Made by a program: the position numbers and the translations under genes | In this document: positions 42,770-54,604 of the stretch, in pieces | Position numbering within the stretch: position 1 is the first letter of the stretch | How the letters are laid out: each line of letters begins with the position of its first letter | The notes under the pieces: generated by a model | Databases searched by the model: none | What the model was told of the DNA's origin: nothing | Seen by the model: the letters and a program-made list of their open reading frames with translations, nothing else | Origin: Corynebacterium sp. HMSC29G08 | GTDB lineage: Bacteria > Actinomycetota > Actinomycetes > Mycobacteriales > Mycobacteriaceae | Reading direction: 5' to 3' | NCBI RefSeq assembly: GCF_001806875.1 | Contig: NZ_KV786254.1 | Location: forward strand, 1-64,000 | DNA: 64,000 nucleotides

Positions 42770-43147
42770 CTACCTATTGATGTTGGACGCGCGACGAACC
42801 GCGGCCAGCTCCGCCTCGGAGCGGGCCTTGGTCAGCTCGTCTTCATCTTGCAGGCCGCTCTCCGCAGCAGCGGAGTCGACTTCGCCGGCGAAGATCGCGT
42901 AATCCGCGAGGATGGTGACCTTGTCGCCCTGGACCGACAGGAACCCACCCTGTACGGCCGCAACGATACGGTCCTCATGCACCGGCTGGATGGTCACAAC
43001 ACCGTTGTCCTTAAGCTGGCCCAACAGTGGCTCGTGACCGGGCAGGATGCCGATCTCACCTTCGGTGGTCTGGGCGGTGACAATCTTTGCCTGCCCCTTC
43101 CAGAGCAAGCGGTCAACAGAGACCAATTGCGCGGTAAGTTCAGCCAT
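42770..43147 (-). CDS. atpC: ATP synthase epsilon subunit AtpC
   Basis: The epsilon subunit joins the F1 gamma stalk to the c-ring and can inhibit ATP hydrolysis. The 125-residue protein shows the beta-sandwich ([31 protein letters not shown]) and a C-terminal helical hairpin ending VRRASNINR. The ATG lies 11 bases past the atpD stop. It is the last gene of the atp operon. Confidence 0.96.
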   Translation of the reverse strand: MAELTAQLVSVDRLLWKGQAKIVTAQTTEGEIGILPGHEPLLGQLKDNGVVTIQPVHEDRIVAAVQGGFLSVQGDKVTILADYAIFAGEVDSAAAESGLQDEDELTKARSEAELAAVRRASNINR

Positions 43148-43158
43148 GATCTACCCCT

Positions 43159-44679
<1,521 letters not shown>

Positions 44680-45657
44680 TTAGTCACTTTCCTCACTACC
44701 GGACAGCGCACCTGCGCCGCCGATAATCTCGGTGATTTCCTGGGTGATTTTAGCCTGGCGGGCTTGGTTTGCCTCACGGGACAAGTTGTTGGCCAGCTCG
44801 GTTGCGTTGTCCGTCGCGTTCTTCATGGCGGTACGGCGCGAAGCAGACTCCGACGCCGAAGACTCCAAGAATAGCGAGTACAACGAGCGTGAGACGTATA
44901 CCGGAAGCAGCTCATCCATGAGCGTATCCGGGTCCGGCTCGAACTCCATGTCTGGCGATACGCTTTCCTCGGCAGGCGCGAGCATGTGTTCGGTCTCATA
45001 CGAGACGTCTTCAAGCACAGGCTCGATAGGCAACAGCTGGTGTACTCGTGCCTCCTGCGAAAGCATGGAGACGAACTCGGTGTACACCACGTGAACCTGG
45101 TCGAAACCGCGAACGGGTTCGCCTTCGGCGCCGTTGAGTCCCTCACGCCACTTGGTCGTGCCTTCAGAACCAGCCATGAAGCCATCAATGATGTGGCGAC
45201 GCACATCGTGGGTGGACTCCCACGTCGGTTTCTGGGACCAACCGGTCCAGGCGCCTTCGACGTCCATGTCACGGAACTTGTAGTGGGTCACGCCCTTGTT
45301 GCCGGTGACGTAGCGGACGACGTCGTAGCCAGCTTCCTTGAGCATGCGCTCCAGCTGGGTCGCCTTCTTCAGCACGTTGTGGTTGTAGCCGCCGGCCATA
45401 CCGCGGTCAGAGGTGACCACGAGGATTGCTGCGACTCGACCGTTCTCACGCTCGCGGAGCATGGGGTGGTCGAGGGAGCTCGCAGCTGCGAGGCGTTCCA
45501 TGACGTCTTTCAGCTCATCGGCGTACGGCTTCGCTGCGTCTACACGCTGCTGGGCCTTGGTGATCTGCGAGGTCGCGATCAGCTCCTGAGCCTTGGTGAT
45601 CTTCTTCGTAGAGTTGACGGACCTGATGCGGTCACGCAATTCGCGAAGAGTTGCCAT
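44680..45657 (-). CDS. atpG: ATP synthase gamma subunit AtpG
   Basis: The gamma subunit is the rotating central shaft of F1. The 325-residue protein has the expected terminal helices: N-terminal LRELRDRIRSVNSTKKITKAQELI and C-terminal ASRRTAMKNATDNATELANNL. A loop around residues 205-240, rich in Glu and Asp, is longer than in E. coli and typical of actinobacteria. The gene lies 50 bases past atpA. Confidence 0.96.
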   Translation of the reverse strand: MATLRELRDRIRSVNSTKKITKAQELIATSQITKAQQRVDAAKPYADELKDVMERLAAASSLDHPMLRERENGRVAAILVVTSDRGMAGGYNHNVLKKATQLERMLKEAGYDVVRYVTGNKGVTHYKFRDMDVEGAWTGWSQKPTWESTHDVRRHIIDGFMAGSEGTTKWREGLNGAEGEPVRGFDQVHVVYTEFVSMLSQEARVHQLLPIEPVLEDVSYETEHMLAPAEESVSPDMEFEPDPDTLMDELLPVYVSRSLYSLFLESSASESASRRTAMKNATDNATELANNLSREANQARQAKITQEITEIIGGAGALSGSEESD

Positions 45658-45707
45658 GGTGTTTCCTCCCTTCCTTTATGTAGTAGTCCAAGGTTGCACT
45701 TGCGTGC

Positions 45708-47342
45708 TTACTTGGAGCGGCTGACGTTGAGCTGATTCTTGGACACCTGCGAGCTCGGCAGTGCCTTCTCCTCCGGCTCACGAACGATGCGCTCGCCCGT
45801 AGAAGCCTGGAAGCCACGTGCAAACTCCTCGTTCACGCGCAGGATTGCAGCCTGGGAGGTCTCGTCCAGAGCCTTGCCGCCCTGGATCTGTTCGTACACC
45901 TCAGGTGCGGTTGCGCGGATCTGCTCCTGCAGCTCGCGTTCGTAGCGACGGACATCCTCGACGGGAACGGGATCGAAGACGCCCTCGTTGGCAGCCCAGA
46001 TCGACACGATCTGGAACTCAACCGGCTGCGGGGAGTTCTCGGACTGCTTCAGCAGCTCGACGAGGCGCTGGCCGCGCTCCAGCTGCTTCTTGGAAGCAGC
46101 ATCCAGGTCGGATGCGAACGCTGCGAAGGACTCCAGGTCGCGGTATGCGGCCAGGTCCAGACGCAGGTTACCTGCAACCTTCTTCATGCCCTTGGTCTGT
46201 GCAGCGCCACCGACACGGGACACAGAGATACCCACGTCAATAGCCGGGCGCACGCCCTGGTTAAAGAGGTCAGACTGCAGGAAGACCTGGCCGTCCGTAA
46301 TGGAAATAACGTTCGTCGGAATGAAGGCACCGACGTCGTTTGCCTTGGTCTCAATGATCGGCAGTGCGGTCAGAGAACCTGCACCGAGCTCGTCGTTGAG
46401 CTTGGCAGCGCGCTCCAGCAGGCGGGAGTGCAGGTAGAACACATCGCCCGGGTATGCCTCGCGGCCCGGTGGGCGGCGCAGCAGCAAGGAGATCGCACGG
46501 TAGGCCTCTGCCTGCTTGGTCAGATCATCGTAGATGACCAGGACGTGCTTGCCCTGGTACATCCAGTGCTGGCCCAGGGCGGCACCGGTGAACGGAGCCA
46601 GCCACTTGAAGCCAGCGGAGTCAGATGCCGGAGCAGCCACGATGGTGGTGTACTCCAGTGCGCCTGCCTCTTCCAGGGTCTGGCGCACACCAGCGATGGT
46701 GGAGCCTTTCTGGCCGACTGCGACGTAGATGCAGCGCACCTGTTGCGACGGGTCGCCGGTCTCCCAGAACGCCTTCTGGTTCAAGATGGTGTCGATGCAG
46801 ACTGCGGTCTTACCAGTCTTGCGGTCACCAATGATGAGCTGGCGCTGGCCGCGGCCGATCGGGGTCATGGCGTCAATAGCCTTCAGACCCGTCTGCATCG
46901 GCTCTTCAACCGGCTGGCGGTCAAGCACGCCTGCCGCCTGCAGCTCAAGTGCACGCTCTTCGTTGGACTCGATCGGGCCAAGGCCGTCAATCGGCTGGCC
47001 CAGGGGGTTGATGACGCGGCCGAGGAAGTTCTCGCCGACCGGTACGGAAAGGACCTCGCCGGTCCTCTTTACTTTGTCGCCCTCGTGGAGGGACTCGAAG
47101 TTACCCAGAACCACAACGCCGATCTTGTCGGTGTCCAGGTTCTGTGCGACGCCGATGACGCCGTTCGGGAACTCGAGCAGCTCATTCGTCATGCAGCCTG
47201 GCAGCCCGGAAACCTGGGCAATACCATCTGCAGCCGAAGTCACCACGCCGACCTCCTCACGGGAGGCCTCCGCAGAGTAGCTCGAGGTGTAGTTCGCTAT
47301 CGCGCTACGGATCTCATCGGAGGAGATCGTCAGCTCCGCCAT
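45708..47342 (-). CDS. atpA: ATP synthase alpha subunit AtpA
   Basis: The alpha subunit forms the non-catalytic nucleotide sites. The 544-residue protein has P-loop [10 protein letters not shown], the [24 protein letters not shown] block and the C-terminal helical domain. I start at [13 protein letters not shown], the standard family N-terminus; a longer in-frame reading extends 42 codons into atpH and is rejected. The short gap to atpH (40 bases) supports co-transcription. Confidence 0.97.
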   Translation of the reverse strand: MAELTISSDEIRSAIANYTSSYSAEASREEVGVVTSAADGIAQVSGLPGCMTNELLEFPNGVIGVAQNLDTDKIGVVVLGNFESLHEGDKVKRTGEVLSVPVGENFLGRVINPLGQPIDGLGPIESNEERALELQAAGVLDRQPVEEPMQTGLKAIDAMTPIGRGQRQLIIGDRKTGKTAVCIDTILNQKAFWETGDPSQQVRCIYVAVGQKGSTIAGVRQTLEEAGALEYTTIVAAPASDSAGFKWLAPFTGAALGQHWMYQGKHVLVIYDDLTKQAEAYRAISLLLRRPPGREAYPGDVFYLHSRLLERAAKLNDELGAGSLTALPIIETKANDVGAFIPTNVISITDGQVFLQSDLFNQGVRPAIDVGISVSRVGGAAQTKGMKKVAGNLRLDLAAYRDLESFAAFASDLDAASKKQLERGQRLVELLKQSENSPQPVEFQIVSIWAANEGVFDPVPVEDVRRYERELQEQIRATAPEVYEQIQGGKALDETSQAAILRVNEEFARGFQASTGERIVREPEEKALPSSQVSKNQLNVSRSK

Positions 47343-47382
47343 GTTCTTCCTGCTCTCGGTAGATTCTTCCAGCATATTGTTC

Positions 47383-48216
47383 TTAAAGGGTCGCGCTCGC
47401 AGCGAGGTCAGTGCGAAGACGTGCGAGTTTTCCGCGCGTCGAACCGTCAATTTCCTCGTCACCAACACGGATGATCATGCCGCCGAGGAGGCTGGGGTCA
47501 ACCTCGGTATGGATGGCCATCTCGCGACCGTAAATGTTCTCAAGCTTGCTTGCGAGTGCCTCACGCTGCGCAGAGGAAAGCGCCTCCGCTGCAACAACGC
47601 GCGCTACGGACTTGCCACGCAACTCAGCGATCTCCTCGGCCAGCGCCGAAAGATCATCAACCGGGTTGTGCGCTGGGCGGCCGATTACCTGCAGCGCAAG
47701 CGCCTCGGTAAACATGGTCACCTTGCCGTAGATCACGCTGGCCAACAGACCACGCTTTTGCGCGGCCGTGGCGGTGCGATCCGACAACAGCTGGGTCAGT
47801 TCCTTCTGGTTCTCCAGAAGGACAGACAGCTGGTAAAGCTCCTCTTCCACCTGCTCCAGCTGGCCTTGGGATTCGGCGGCGCGGGAAAGCGCGCGACGTC
47901 CCAAAGCAACCAGGCCCTGGCGGAATTCACGAGGCGTGGACCACTCCTGCGATGCAGCCTCACTCAGAATATTCTTCGTCGGTTCTGCAACCTTCGAGCC
48001 GAACACCTGGGTGATGATGCCCTCGCGCTGAGATGCGTCAAGCGAAGTATCTGCAACAGCGACACGCAGCGAACGGTCAGCGTCGAGCTGGTCCACAGTA
48101 AGGAACAGCTCGGTGCCGATCTGCGCGGCAACGGCGACGGCGTTGTCGGAGGAACGGATCAGCTCATCGAGCTTGCCCTCCACGTGCGTCTGTGCTTCGC
48201 GACTTGCTGCCTTCAT
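47383..48216 (-). CDS. atpH: ATP synthase delta subunit AtpH
   Basis: The delta subunit sits on top of F1 and connects to the b stalk. The 277-residue protein is longer than E. coli delta (177) by an N-terminal helical extension, as in corynebacteria. It is not the b-delta fusion of mycobacteria, because atpF is separate here. The conserved C-terminal signature lies in [24 protein letters not shown]. It starts 5 bases after the atpF stop. Confidence 0.95.
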   Translation of the reverse strand: MKAASREAQTHVEGKLDELIRSSDNAVAVAAQIGTELFLTVDQLDADRSLRVAVADTSLDASQREGIITQVFGSKVAEPTKNILSEAASQEWSTPREFRQGLVALGRRALSRAAESQGQLEQVEEELYQLSVLLENQKELTQLLSDRTATAAQKRGLLASVIYGKVTMFTEALALQVIGRPAHNPVDDLSALAEEIAELRGKSVARVVAAEALSSAQREALASKLENIYGREMAIHTEVDPSLLGGMIIRVGDEEIDGSTRGKLARLRTDLAASATL

Positions 48217-48221
48217 TTCGC

Positions 48222-48794
48222 CTACTTCCTCGTCGAAACGTTGTCAAGCTCAGAGAGGAAGTCATCGATCGTGTTCGAGCGGCGGGTAGCATCCGACAGC
48301 TCGGTGCCAAGCAGACGCTCAGCAAGGTTGATCGAGTTCTGGCCCATCTCATTGCGCAGCTCGGAAACAACCTGCTCACGCGAAGCGAGCAGCTGCTTCT
48401 CCCCTGCCTCGACAATACGGCGGGACTCTTCCTCAGCACGTACACGAGCTTCGGCTTCGATCTCCTTGCCGCGCGCACGCGCAGCTTCACGGATCTCAGC
48501 CGCCTCGGCGCGAGCCTCAGCGAGTTCGGCGTTGTTCTTCTCCAGGGCAGCCTTTGCTTCCTTTTGGGCGACCTCAGCACGCTCAATGCCGCCCTTGATT
48601 CGGTCCTCGCGCTCCAGCAGGACCTCCTGGAAACGCGGAAGTACGTACTTCGCGAATACCAGGAAGATGATGATGAAGACAACGAGCGACCAAACCACGT
48701 CGTAGCCGGCCGGCAGAAGAATGGAAGGTTCATTCTCCCCCGGCAGCTTCTCGCTGGCCTCTGCAGCAGCGAGGAATGCAGTGACGTTAGTCAT
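48222..48794 (-). CDS. atpF: ATP synthase b subunit AtpF
   Basis: The b subunit forms the peripheral stalk. The 190-residue protein has one transmembrane helix (about residues 33-51, [20 protein letters not shown]) and a long Ala/Glu/Arg-rich coiled coil from residue 55 to about 150. The segment before the helix ([18 protein letters not shown]) is periplasmic. It lies between atpE and atpH in the usual order. Confidence 0.96.
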   Translation of the reverse strand: MTNVTAFLAAAEASEKLPGENEPSILLPAGYDVVWSLVVFIIIFLVFAKYVLPRFQEVLLEREDRIKGGIERAEVAQKEAKAALEKNNAELAEARAEAAEIREAARARGKEIEAEARVRAEEESRRIVEAGEKQLLASREQVVSELRNEMGQNSINLAERLLGTELSDATRRSNTIDDFLSELDNVSTRK

Positions 48795-48842
48795 TGGTTG
48801 CTCCTGATCTAAAAAATGAACGGGTATAAACGCGAGTTCTTT

Positions 48843-49106
<264 letters not shown>

Positions 49107-49192
49107 CTAGGTGCGCTGTGGCGTTGTGTTTGTGCCACGAACGCGAGTGACAATGGTGGGGTTATTCAGTTTGGCCGTTTGTACGCGCTTTG

Positions 49193-49987
49193 TTAGTGCG
49201 CATCTGCGTGCAGCGAAAGCTCGATGTACACCGCCGTCAAAAGAGCGAAGATGTACGCCTGCAGGAAGATGATGATCAACTCGTACAGGGTGAACAGAAT
49301 CGCCGCGATCAAGGTCAGGCCACTGACCGCCGTCCACGCATTCAGCTGCCAGAAGAAGAAGTTGGTAGCTGAGTACAGAAGGACGAGGATGATGTGGCCG
49401 GCCAGGAAGTTCGCCATAAGACGAAGTGCCAGGGTGACCGGACGCAGAATGAAGGTCGAGAAAATCTCGATCGGCACCACGAGAAGGTGCAGCAACGGAG
49501 GCAAGCCAGGAATCACCGTCGAGTGCTTGAAGTAGGCCACGCCGTAGCGCTGTACGCCGGCGTAGATCATCACGATGTAGGCCACCACCGCCAGCACTAC
49601 CGGCATGCCGATACGTGCGTTAGGCGAGATGTTCAACCCCGGAATGATCGTGGCTGCATTCATGAACAAGATGGTGAAGAAGATGGAGGCAATAACCGGC
49701 AGGAATCGCTTTCCGTCCTTCTTGCCCAAGATGTCTTCAGCGATATGAATGCGAACAAAGTCCACACCCATCTCGGCGAAGTTCTGGAGGCCCTTGGGAA
49801 CCAGCTGCGGCTTCCTAAAGGCAATAACAAAGAGAAGCACCATGATCAGCGCAATGAAAATGCGGACGATCATGATGCGATCAAGCGCGAACCAACCACC
49901 GGCAAAGTCTTCACCAATGATGTGGCCGAAAGTTTGCCCCGGGAAAAATTCTGGACCAAGTTCGGGTGCGTGAAAACTGCCCCTCAT
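49193..49987 (-). CDS. atpB: ATP synthase a subunit AtpB
   Basis: The a subunit provides the proton half-channels. The 264-residue protein has five to six membrane helices and the conserved Arg helix LRPVTLALRLMANFLAGHIIL. I start at MRGSFHAPELGPEFFPG, the corynebacterial N-terminus; a longer frame adds 38 codons with no membrane or family character. No Shine-Dalgarno is visible; TACAAC ends 7 bases before the ATG, so it may be leaderless. It begins the structural part of the atp operon. Confidence 0.96.
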   Translation of the reverse strand: MRGSFHAPELGPEFFPGQTFGHIIGEDFAGGWFALDRIMIVRIFIALIMVLLFVIAFRKPQLVPKGLQNFAEMGVDFVRIHIAEDILGKKDGKRFLPVIASIFFTILFMNAATIIPGLNISPNARIGMPVVLAVVAYIVMIYAGVQRYGVAYFKHSTVIPGLPPLLHLLVVPIEIFSTFILRPVTLALRLMANFLAGHIILVLLYSATNFFFWQLNAWTAVSGLTLIAAILFTLYELIIIFLQAYIFALLTAVYIELSLHADAH

Positions 49988-50361
49988 GGCCAACGTTGTA
50001 ACGCTCAGCGTTCTCTCCCGTTCTCGGGCCGCATCCACAAGGAATGCGGTGCGATGGACTTCTTCAAGAAGACTGCCTCCGCGGCGGACTCCGTCGCACA
50101 TCTGCTACCGCGGGACAGGGGATGGACCTTCAGGTAAGGGAAGCCCCTTCCTCAAGTAAACCCAGCGGATATCCTAACAGGTTGATAACAGTTTTCGCGC
50201 CTTAGGGGTAACCACACTGCCCTCCTCCAGAAGGCAAACCAGAAACTGCGACAAAATCAATGGTCACAGGCAGCTTTTATGGCTTTGTTATGTCGGTCAC
50301 AGAACGACGTGGCAGGGTACCGAAGTCATCCCTAACTATGAGGGATGCGACGTTTCAGGGA
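49988..50361 (-). other. Intergenic region before atpB
   Basis: These 374 bases contain no supported gene. On the minus strand a TAGGAT hexamer (50171-50176) and TACAAC just before atpB are possible -10 elements for the atp operon. A 7-bp stem CATCCCT/AGGGATG (50327-50333 and 50341-50347) lies just after the AtpI-like gene without a T-run. The presence of an operon promoter here is inferred from its length. Confidence 0.4.
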
Positions 50362-50841
50362 TTAAGAGACGTAAGAAACACGCGTAGAGATGATGCCCAT
50401 TGTCTCCGCGGCAAGCGCCACAACCAATGCGGCAATAGTGGTAACACCGAAGGCAGTTGGGTCGTAAAAGCTCATGGTCCGCAACCAGAGCAGGAGCAGA
50501 ATAATCACGACCATCTTCAGCAGCCACCCGCCAAGCACTACCGCCATCGTGGCAGTCGGCGTGAAGTTGGACGTAGCCAACACAGTCAAGGCTGTAGTCA
50601 AGACAAAGCCGCCACCGATAGCTGCGCCCATCAGCACTCCCCAGATGCCAGGTAGATCACGAGCATTACCCCACACCATCAGTGAGATAACGGTCAAAGC
50701 AATGAGCGCGTAAGCAGCAAACCGCAGGGCCCGAATGAGCGGGCGACGGGGATCATTAAACCCCTCCGTGTCCAGGACACTCAAATCCGGCTTGGGATTA
50801 CTGAGGTTTTCATTACCGTTTTGGTTGCCGTTTTCGTTCAC
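50362..50841 (-). CDS. AtpI-like membrane protein
   Basis: The 159-residue protein has an Asn/Gly-rich N-terminus, then four hydrophobic helices (AAYALIALTVISLMVWG, AIGGGFVLTTALTVLA, VLGGWLLKMVVIILLLLWL, VTTIAALVVALAAETMGI). Its size, topology and place directly upstream of atpB fit AtpI, which aids c-ring assembly. Sequence similarity to AtpI is weak by eye, so I leave the symbol blank. I choose the GTG at 50841, since TAGGAT (50850-50855) ends 8 bases before it; a TTG at 50850 is in frame. Confidence 0.72.
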   Translation of the reverse strand: MNENGNQNGNENLSNPKPDLSVLDTEGFNDPRRPLIRALRFAAYALIALTVISLMVWGNARDLPGIWGVLMGAAIGGGFVLTTALTVLATSNFTPTATMAVVLGGWLLKMVVIILLLLWLRTMSFYDPTAFGVTTIAALVVALAAETMGIISTRVSYVS

Positions 50842-50859
50842 GGGGGCCAATCCTATCTG

Positions 50860-52005
50860 TCACTTACCAAACGGCGCACTTATCTTGCCTCTTGTAAGCG
50901 GCACCAGAGTGGCAATAAACGCCACCAGAAGCGCTACCACGGTAAAGGCGGCGGCGTACTTTGTCGGGACGATGGAAAAGCTCACTGCGCCAAACGCCAC
51001 TGCGCAAACCCACATGTACAGCACTAACACTGTGCGACGGTGGGTGTGGCCGAGTTGTAAAAGGCGGTGGTGCAGGTGTCCCGCGTCTGCCTCCCAAGGC
51101 CGCTGGCCACGGGCAAGCCTGCGCACCACGGCCCACACAAAGTCAACAACCGGCAGCGCAATGGCTGCCAGCACCACAATGATGGGGCTGACCAACGCCA
51201 CAAGGTCTGCAGCACCATAGAGCGACATGTTGATTTTGCCCGAGGCAGACACACTCGCCGCAGAGAGCAGCAGTCCAATCAGCATCGCTCCGGAGTCCCC
51301 CATGAAGATGCGTGCGGGTTCAAAGTTGTGCGGCAAAAACCCGGCACAGATTCCCACCAGTGCGGCACAAATAATTGCTGGCGGGTAGGCCGATACCGCC
51401 CCACCTTGGTCATGCAGCACGGTCAGTGCAAACAGCAAAATTGCCAAGCCCGCAATCATGCCAAGGCCTGCGGCTAGGCCATCAATACCGTCGACAAAGT
51501 TCACCGCGTTGATCAGCAGGACGGTAAACAAGGCACTTAAGACAACCCCCTGGACTTGATCCAGGATCAGCGTGGTGCCCTCCCCAATGGGTAGGAAGAA
51601 CACGGTAAAGACGATGCCCATCAGCGCCATCACTACCGCGGCAACGAACTGACCGGCTAGTTTCGCCAGTGCACCAAGTTCATAGAGGTCATCCACAATG
51701 CCAACCAGCACAATGGCAAAGGCACCTGCAAGCACTGCGGTCATCTCAGGAGTCACCGGCGCAAAGCCACGCGTCAACGCGGGAAGCTGCTGCGCCAAAA
51801 ACACTGCAGATACGAAGCCGGTAAACATAGCCACCCCGCCAACAGACGGGGTTGGCTGGGTGTGAACGTCACGCTGGCGAATCTCCGCAACGCGGCCGGT
51901 GCGTACAAGCACGGAGCGCACAAGCCCCGTAGACAGGTACGTAATCGTCGCGGCGACAAGAATCACAAGGCCAAGCTCTCGCAGTGGCACGCCAAGACCG
52001 TTCAT
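50860..52005 (-). CDS. wecA: Decaprenyl/undecaprenyl-phosphate GlcNAc-1-phosphate transferase WecA
   Basis: This enzyme links GlcNAc-1-P to the polyprenyl phosphate carrier, the first step of arabinogalactan linker synthesis in this group. The 381-residue protein has about eleven membrane helices with the family motifs: DVHTQPTPSVGG near helix 2, the acidic pair in VGIVDDLYELG, NFVDGIDGLAAG, and the His motif in DAGHLHHRLLQLGH that separates WecA-type enzymes from MraY. I start at MNGLGVPLREL. It is downstream of sua5 by 16 bases. Confidence 0.92.
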   Translation of the reverse strand: MNGLGVPLRELGLVILVAATITYLSTGLVRSVLVRTGRVAEIRQRDVHTQPTPSVGGVAMFTGFVSAVFLAQQLPALTRGFAPVTPEMTAVLAGAFAIVLVGIVDDLYELGALAKLAGQFVAAVVMALMGIVFTVFFLPIGEGTTLILDQVQGVVLSALFTVLLINAVNFVDGIDGLAAGLGMIAGLAILLFALTVLHDQGGAVSAYPPAIICAALVGICAGFLPHNFEPARIFMGDSGAMLIGLLLSAASVSASGKINMSLYGAADLVALVSPIIVVLAAIALPVVDFVWAVVRRLARGQRPWEADAGHLHHRLLQLGHTHRRTVLVLYMWVCAVAFGAVSFSIVPTKYAAAFTVVALLVAFIATLVPLTRGKISAPFGK

Positions 52006-52021
52006 TGGAAGGAAAACTCCC

Positions 52022-52693
52022 CTACTGCTCGCGCGGAGTTCTGCGCATGGACTCCGGGTCCACGCCAAGAACCTCGCCGATACGCTCCGGTGAGATTGCG
52101 CCCTCACGCATGATCACGGGGTGGCCAGATGAAATGTCCACGATGGTAGAGGCTTGGCCAATCGTGGCCTCTCCCCCGTCCAGGTATACGGGTACGGCGT
52201 TGCCGAACTGCTGGCGCGCTTCATGAATCTTCACAGCTGGCGGGTGGCCGGAGATGTTTGCAGAGGACACTGCCATCGGACCAACTTCCTGCAGAAGCTC
52301 CAGCGCAAGCGGCTGGTTCGGCATACGCAGCAGCACAGTGCCGCGCGTATCCCCCAGATTCCACGGCAGGCTTGGCGCCTCCGGAACGATAATGGAAAGC
52401 CCTCCCGGCCAAAACGCCTCAACCAGCGTCTTCGCCGTGTCAGAGAACTCGCGCACCAGTCCCTGGATGGTGGTCCAAGATCCTACAAGTACCGGCACCG
52501 GCATATCCGGGCCGCGCTTTTTGGTAGCCAGCAGCTTTGCCACGGCAGCGTTGTTAAACGCGTCCGCACCGATGCCGTAGACCGTATCTGTGGGCAAGAC
52601 GACAACGTCACCGCCGCGCAGCGCCTCAGCTGCTGCAGCGATCCCTTGCGTGCGGCCGTCCGGAGTTAAACAATCGTAGGTTGTGGCGGGCAT
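52022..52693 (-). CDS. L-threonylcarbamoyladenylate synthase (Sua5/YwlC/YrdC family)
   Basis: The enzyme makes threonylcarbamoyl-AMP for the t6A modification at position 37 of ANN-decoding tRNAs. The 223-residue protein shows the YrdC fold motifs VVLPTDTVYGIGADA, the KKRGPDMPVPVLV lysine region, and SSANISGHPPAVKI. It lacks the extra Sua5 C-terminal domain. The gene overlaps prmC by 28 bases. TAAGCT (52700-52705), inside prmC, ends 6 bases before the ATG, so an internal leaderless promoter is possible. Confidence 0.94.
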   Translation of the reverse strand: MPATTYDCLTPDGRTQGIAAAAEALRGGDVVVLPTDTVYGIGADAFNNAAVAKLLATKKRGPDMPVPVLVGSWTTIQGLVREFSDTAKTLVEAFWPGGLSIIVPEAPSLPWNLGDTRGTVLLRMPNQPLALELLQEVGPMAVSSANISGHPPAVKIHEARQQFGNAVPVYLDGGEATIGQASTIVDISSGHPVIMREGAISPERIGEVLGVDPESMRRTPREQ

Positions 52694-53556
52694 AGGGGTA
52701 GCTTACTCGCTACAACAAACCGCGCCCGACCGGTGAGGTCTGCAATGGCACGCACGTCCCCAAACGCCCCGTGCGCACGCACTACGTCCTGCACAGCCTC
52801 AGAGGTGGTGTCGTCGTGCTCAATGCCTAGGTGCCCACCGGGTTTCAACAGTCGTGCAGCCACCGGCACCAGCCCGCGGATGGCGTCCATACCGTCCGCA
52901 CCAGAAAACACTGCCTCGTGCGGGTCGTGGTAGACCTCCGGATCTAGATCTGGAGTCTCAGGCACATACGGCGGGTTCGCCACGATCACATCCACTGCCC
53001 CATCCAGCTGCCTCAACAGCGTGGGGTCTGTCATGTCGCCCTGCACAAACTCCACTCCGGGAGCGTTGCGCTTGGCATATTCCAGGGCAGTTTCTTGCTT
53101 TTCTACACCCACAACCCTCGCACCACGCACCGCCTCCGAGAGGTACAACGCGATGGCGCCGGAACCGGTGCCAAGATCGATGGCGGTTGGGGGCTTCGAC
53201 GTGGCGTCGGCAAGCAACCTAGCTCCCCATTCGGCGATGACCTCCGTCTCCGGTCGCGGGATGAATACTCCCGGACCAACAGCCAAAGTGTGGGGTCCAA
53301 ACGGCGCTTGACCGGTGATGTGCTGCAACGGTTCACGCGCCGCACGACGGGCAATGAGCTGAGAAAACTCTTCGACAAAGCCCTCATACGGATCACTAAA
53401 CATCACCGAAAGCGGCGCGACCTCAAGCAGGTGCGCCGCAAGCAGGCGGGCATCATTGTCAGGTGTATCAATGCCAGCCTGTGCAAGCGTGTGCGCCGCC
53501 TCTACAAGAAGCGAGCGCAGGGTTTTACTCTGCCTCAAGGCGCTCCTGGCGCTCAT
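52666..53556 (-). CDS. prmC: Release factor glutamine methyltransferase PrmC
   Basis: PrmC N5-methylates the Gln of the GGQ motif in release factors. The 296-residue protein has an N-terminal helical domain, the [13 protein letters not shown] segment, the SAM-binding [13 protein letters not shown], and the catalytic NPPY at 194-197. It lies immediately downstream of its substrate gene prfA and overlaps it by 32 bases, giving tight co-translation. Confidence 0.96.
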   Translation of the reverse strand: MSARSALRQSKTLRSLLVEAAHTLAQAGIDTPDNDARLLAAHLLEVAPLSVMFSDPYEGFVEEFSQLIARRAAREPLQHITGQAPFGPHTLAVGPGVFIPRPETEVIAEWGARLLADATSKPPTAIDLGTGSGAIALYLSEAVRGARVVGVEKQETALEYAKRNAPGVEFVQGDMTDPTLLRQLDGAVDVIVANPPYVPETPDLDPEVYHDPHEAVFSGADGMDAIRGLVPVAARLLKPGGHLGIEHDDTTSEAVQDVVRAHGAFGDVRAIADLTGRARFVVASKLPLCPPQPTIV

Positions 53557-54604
53557 GCGTCTGCAACGCGGTGATCAGGTCATCCATGTTGCCGTCCAGC
53601 ACCGAGTCGAGGTTGTTGGCCTTGTAGTTAATGCGGTGATCCGAAATGCGGTTCTCCGGCCAATTGTAGGTGCGGATGCGCTCAGAACGGTCCATGGTGC
53701 GCACCTGGGAAGCACGCCCCTCAGCCTCAGCAGCCTCGGCCTTCTCGCGCTCCAACTGATCCAAGCGCGCCTGCAGCACCTGCATGGCACGAGCGCGGTT
53801 CTGAATCTGGGAACGCTCATTCTGACACGTCACCACAATGCCCGTAGGCAGGTGGGTGATACGCACCGCGGAGTCCGTGGTGTTCACGCCCTGGCCGCCC
53901 TTGCCGGAGGAACGGTACACATCGACGCGAAGATCCTTCTCATCAATGTTGACGCTCTCAATCTCATCGGCTTCCGGGAACACGTAAACACCCGCCGCCG
54001 AAGTCTGAATGCGACCCTGCGACTCAGTCACAGGAATGCGCTGCACACGGTGTACGCCGCCCTCAAACTTCAGCTTGGACCACGCGCCATCACGCGATGG
54101 AGTCTTGGACTTAACGGCAACGGTCATGTCCTTAACGCCACCGAGGTCAGACTCAGCAACGTCAAGCACTTCCCAGGTCAGGCCGTGCTTCTCGCAGTAC
54201 TTCTGGTACATGCGTGCCAGATCGCCCGCGAACAGCGCAGCCTCCTCGCCGCCGGCGCCGGCTTTGAGCTCCATGATCACGTCATCGCCATCGTTCTCAT
54301 CGCGCGGGGCGAGCAGATCAGCCAGCTCCTCTTCCAGGCGCACAATTTCGCCTTCGAGGCGGGTTGCTTCCTCAGCAAACTCCTTGTCCTCACTGGCCAT
54401 CTCAGAGGCAACTTCGTAGTCTTCGCGAGCCTGCGTCAGCTCATCGTTGACCTTGATAATCGGCTGCAGCTCCGCATAGCGCTTGGACAGTTTGCGGAAC
54501 TGGTCCTGGTCTGCGGCCACATCCGGGTCACCCATCTGGGCTTGGATGCCTTCATATTCGGCCACATAGTCGTCTACAAGCGAGACGTTCGAGTGTGAAG
54601 CCAT
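53525..54604 (-). CDS. prfA: Peptide chain release factor 1
   Basis: RF1 reads UAA and UAG. The 359-residue protein carries GGQ at 236-238 and the stop-codon-reading tripeptide P-V-T at 191-193, which identifies it as RF1 (RF2 has S-P-F). Its ATG overlaps the rho stop by one base (TAATG). PrmC, made from the next gene, modifies its GGQ. Confidence 0.97.
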   Translation of the reverse strand: MASHSNVSLVDDYVAEYEGIQAQMGDPDVAADQDQFRKLSKRYAELQPIIKVNDELTQAREDYEVASEMASEDKEFAEEATRLEGEIVRLEEELADLLAPRDENDGDDVIMELKAGAGGEEAALFAGDLARMYQKYCEKHGLTWEVLDVAESDLGGVKDMTVAVKSKTPSRDGAWSKLKFEGGVHRVQRIPVTESQGRIQTSAAGVYVFPEADEIESVNIDEKDLRVDVYRSSGKGGQGVNTTDSAVRITHLPTGIVVTCQNERSQIQNRARAMQVLQARLDQLEREKAEAAEAEGRASQVRTMDRSERIRTYNWPENRISDHRINYKANNLDSVLDGNMDDLITALQTHERQERLEAE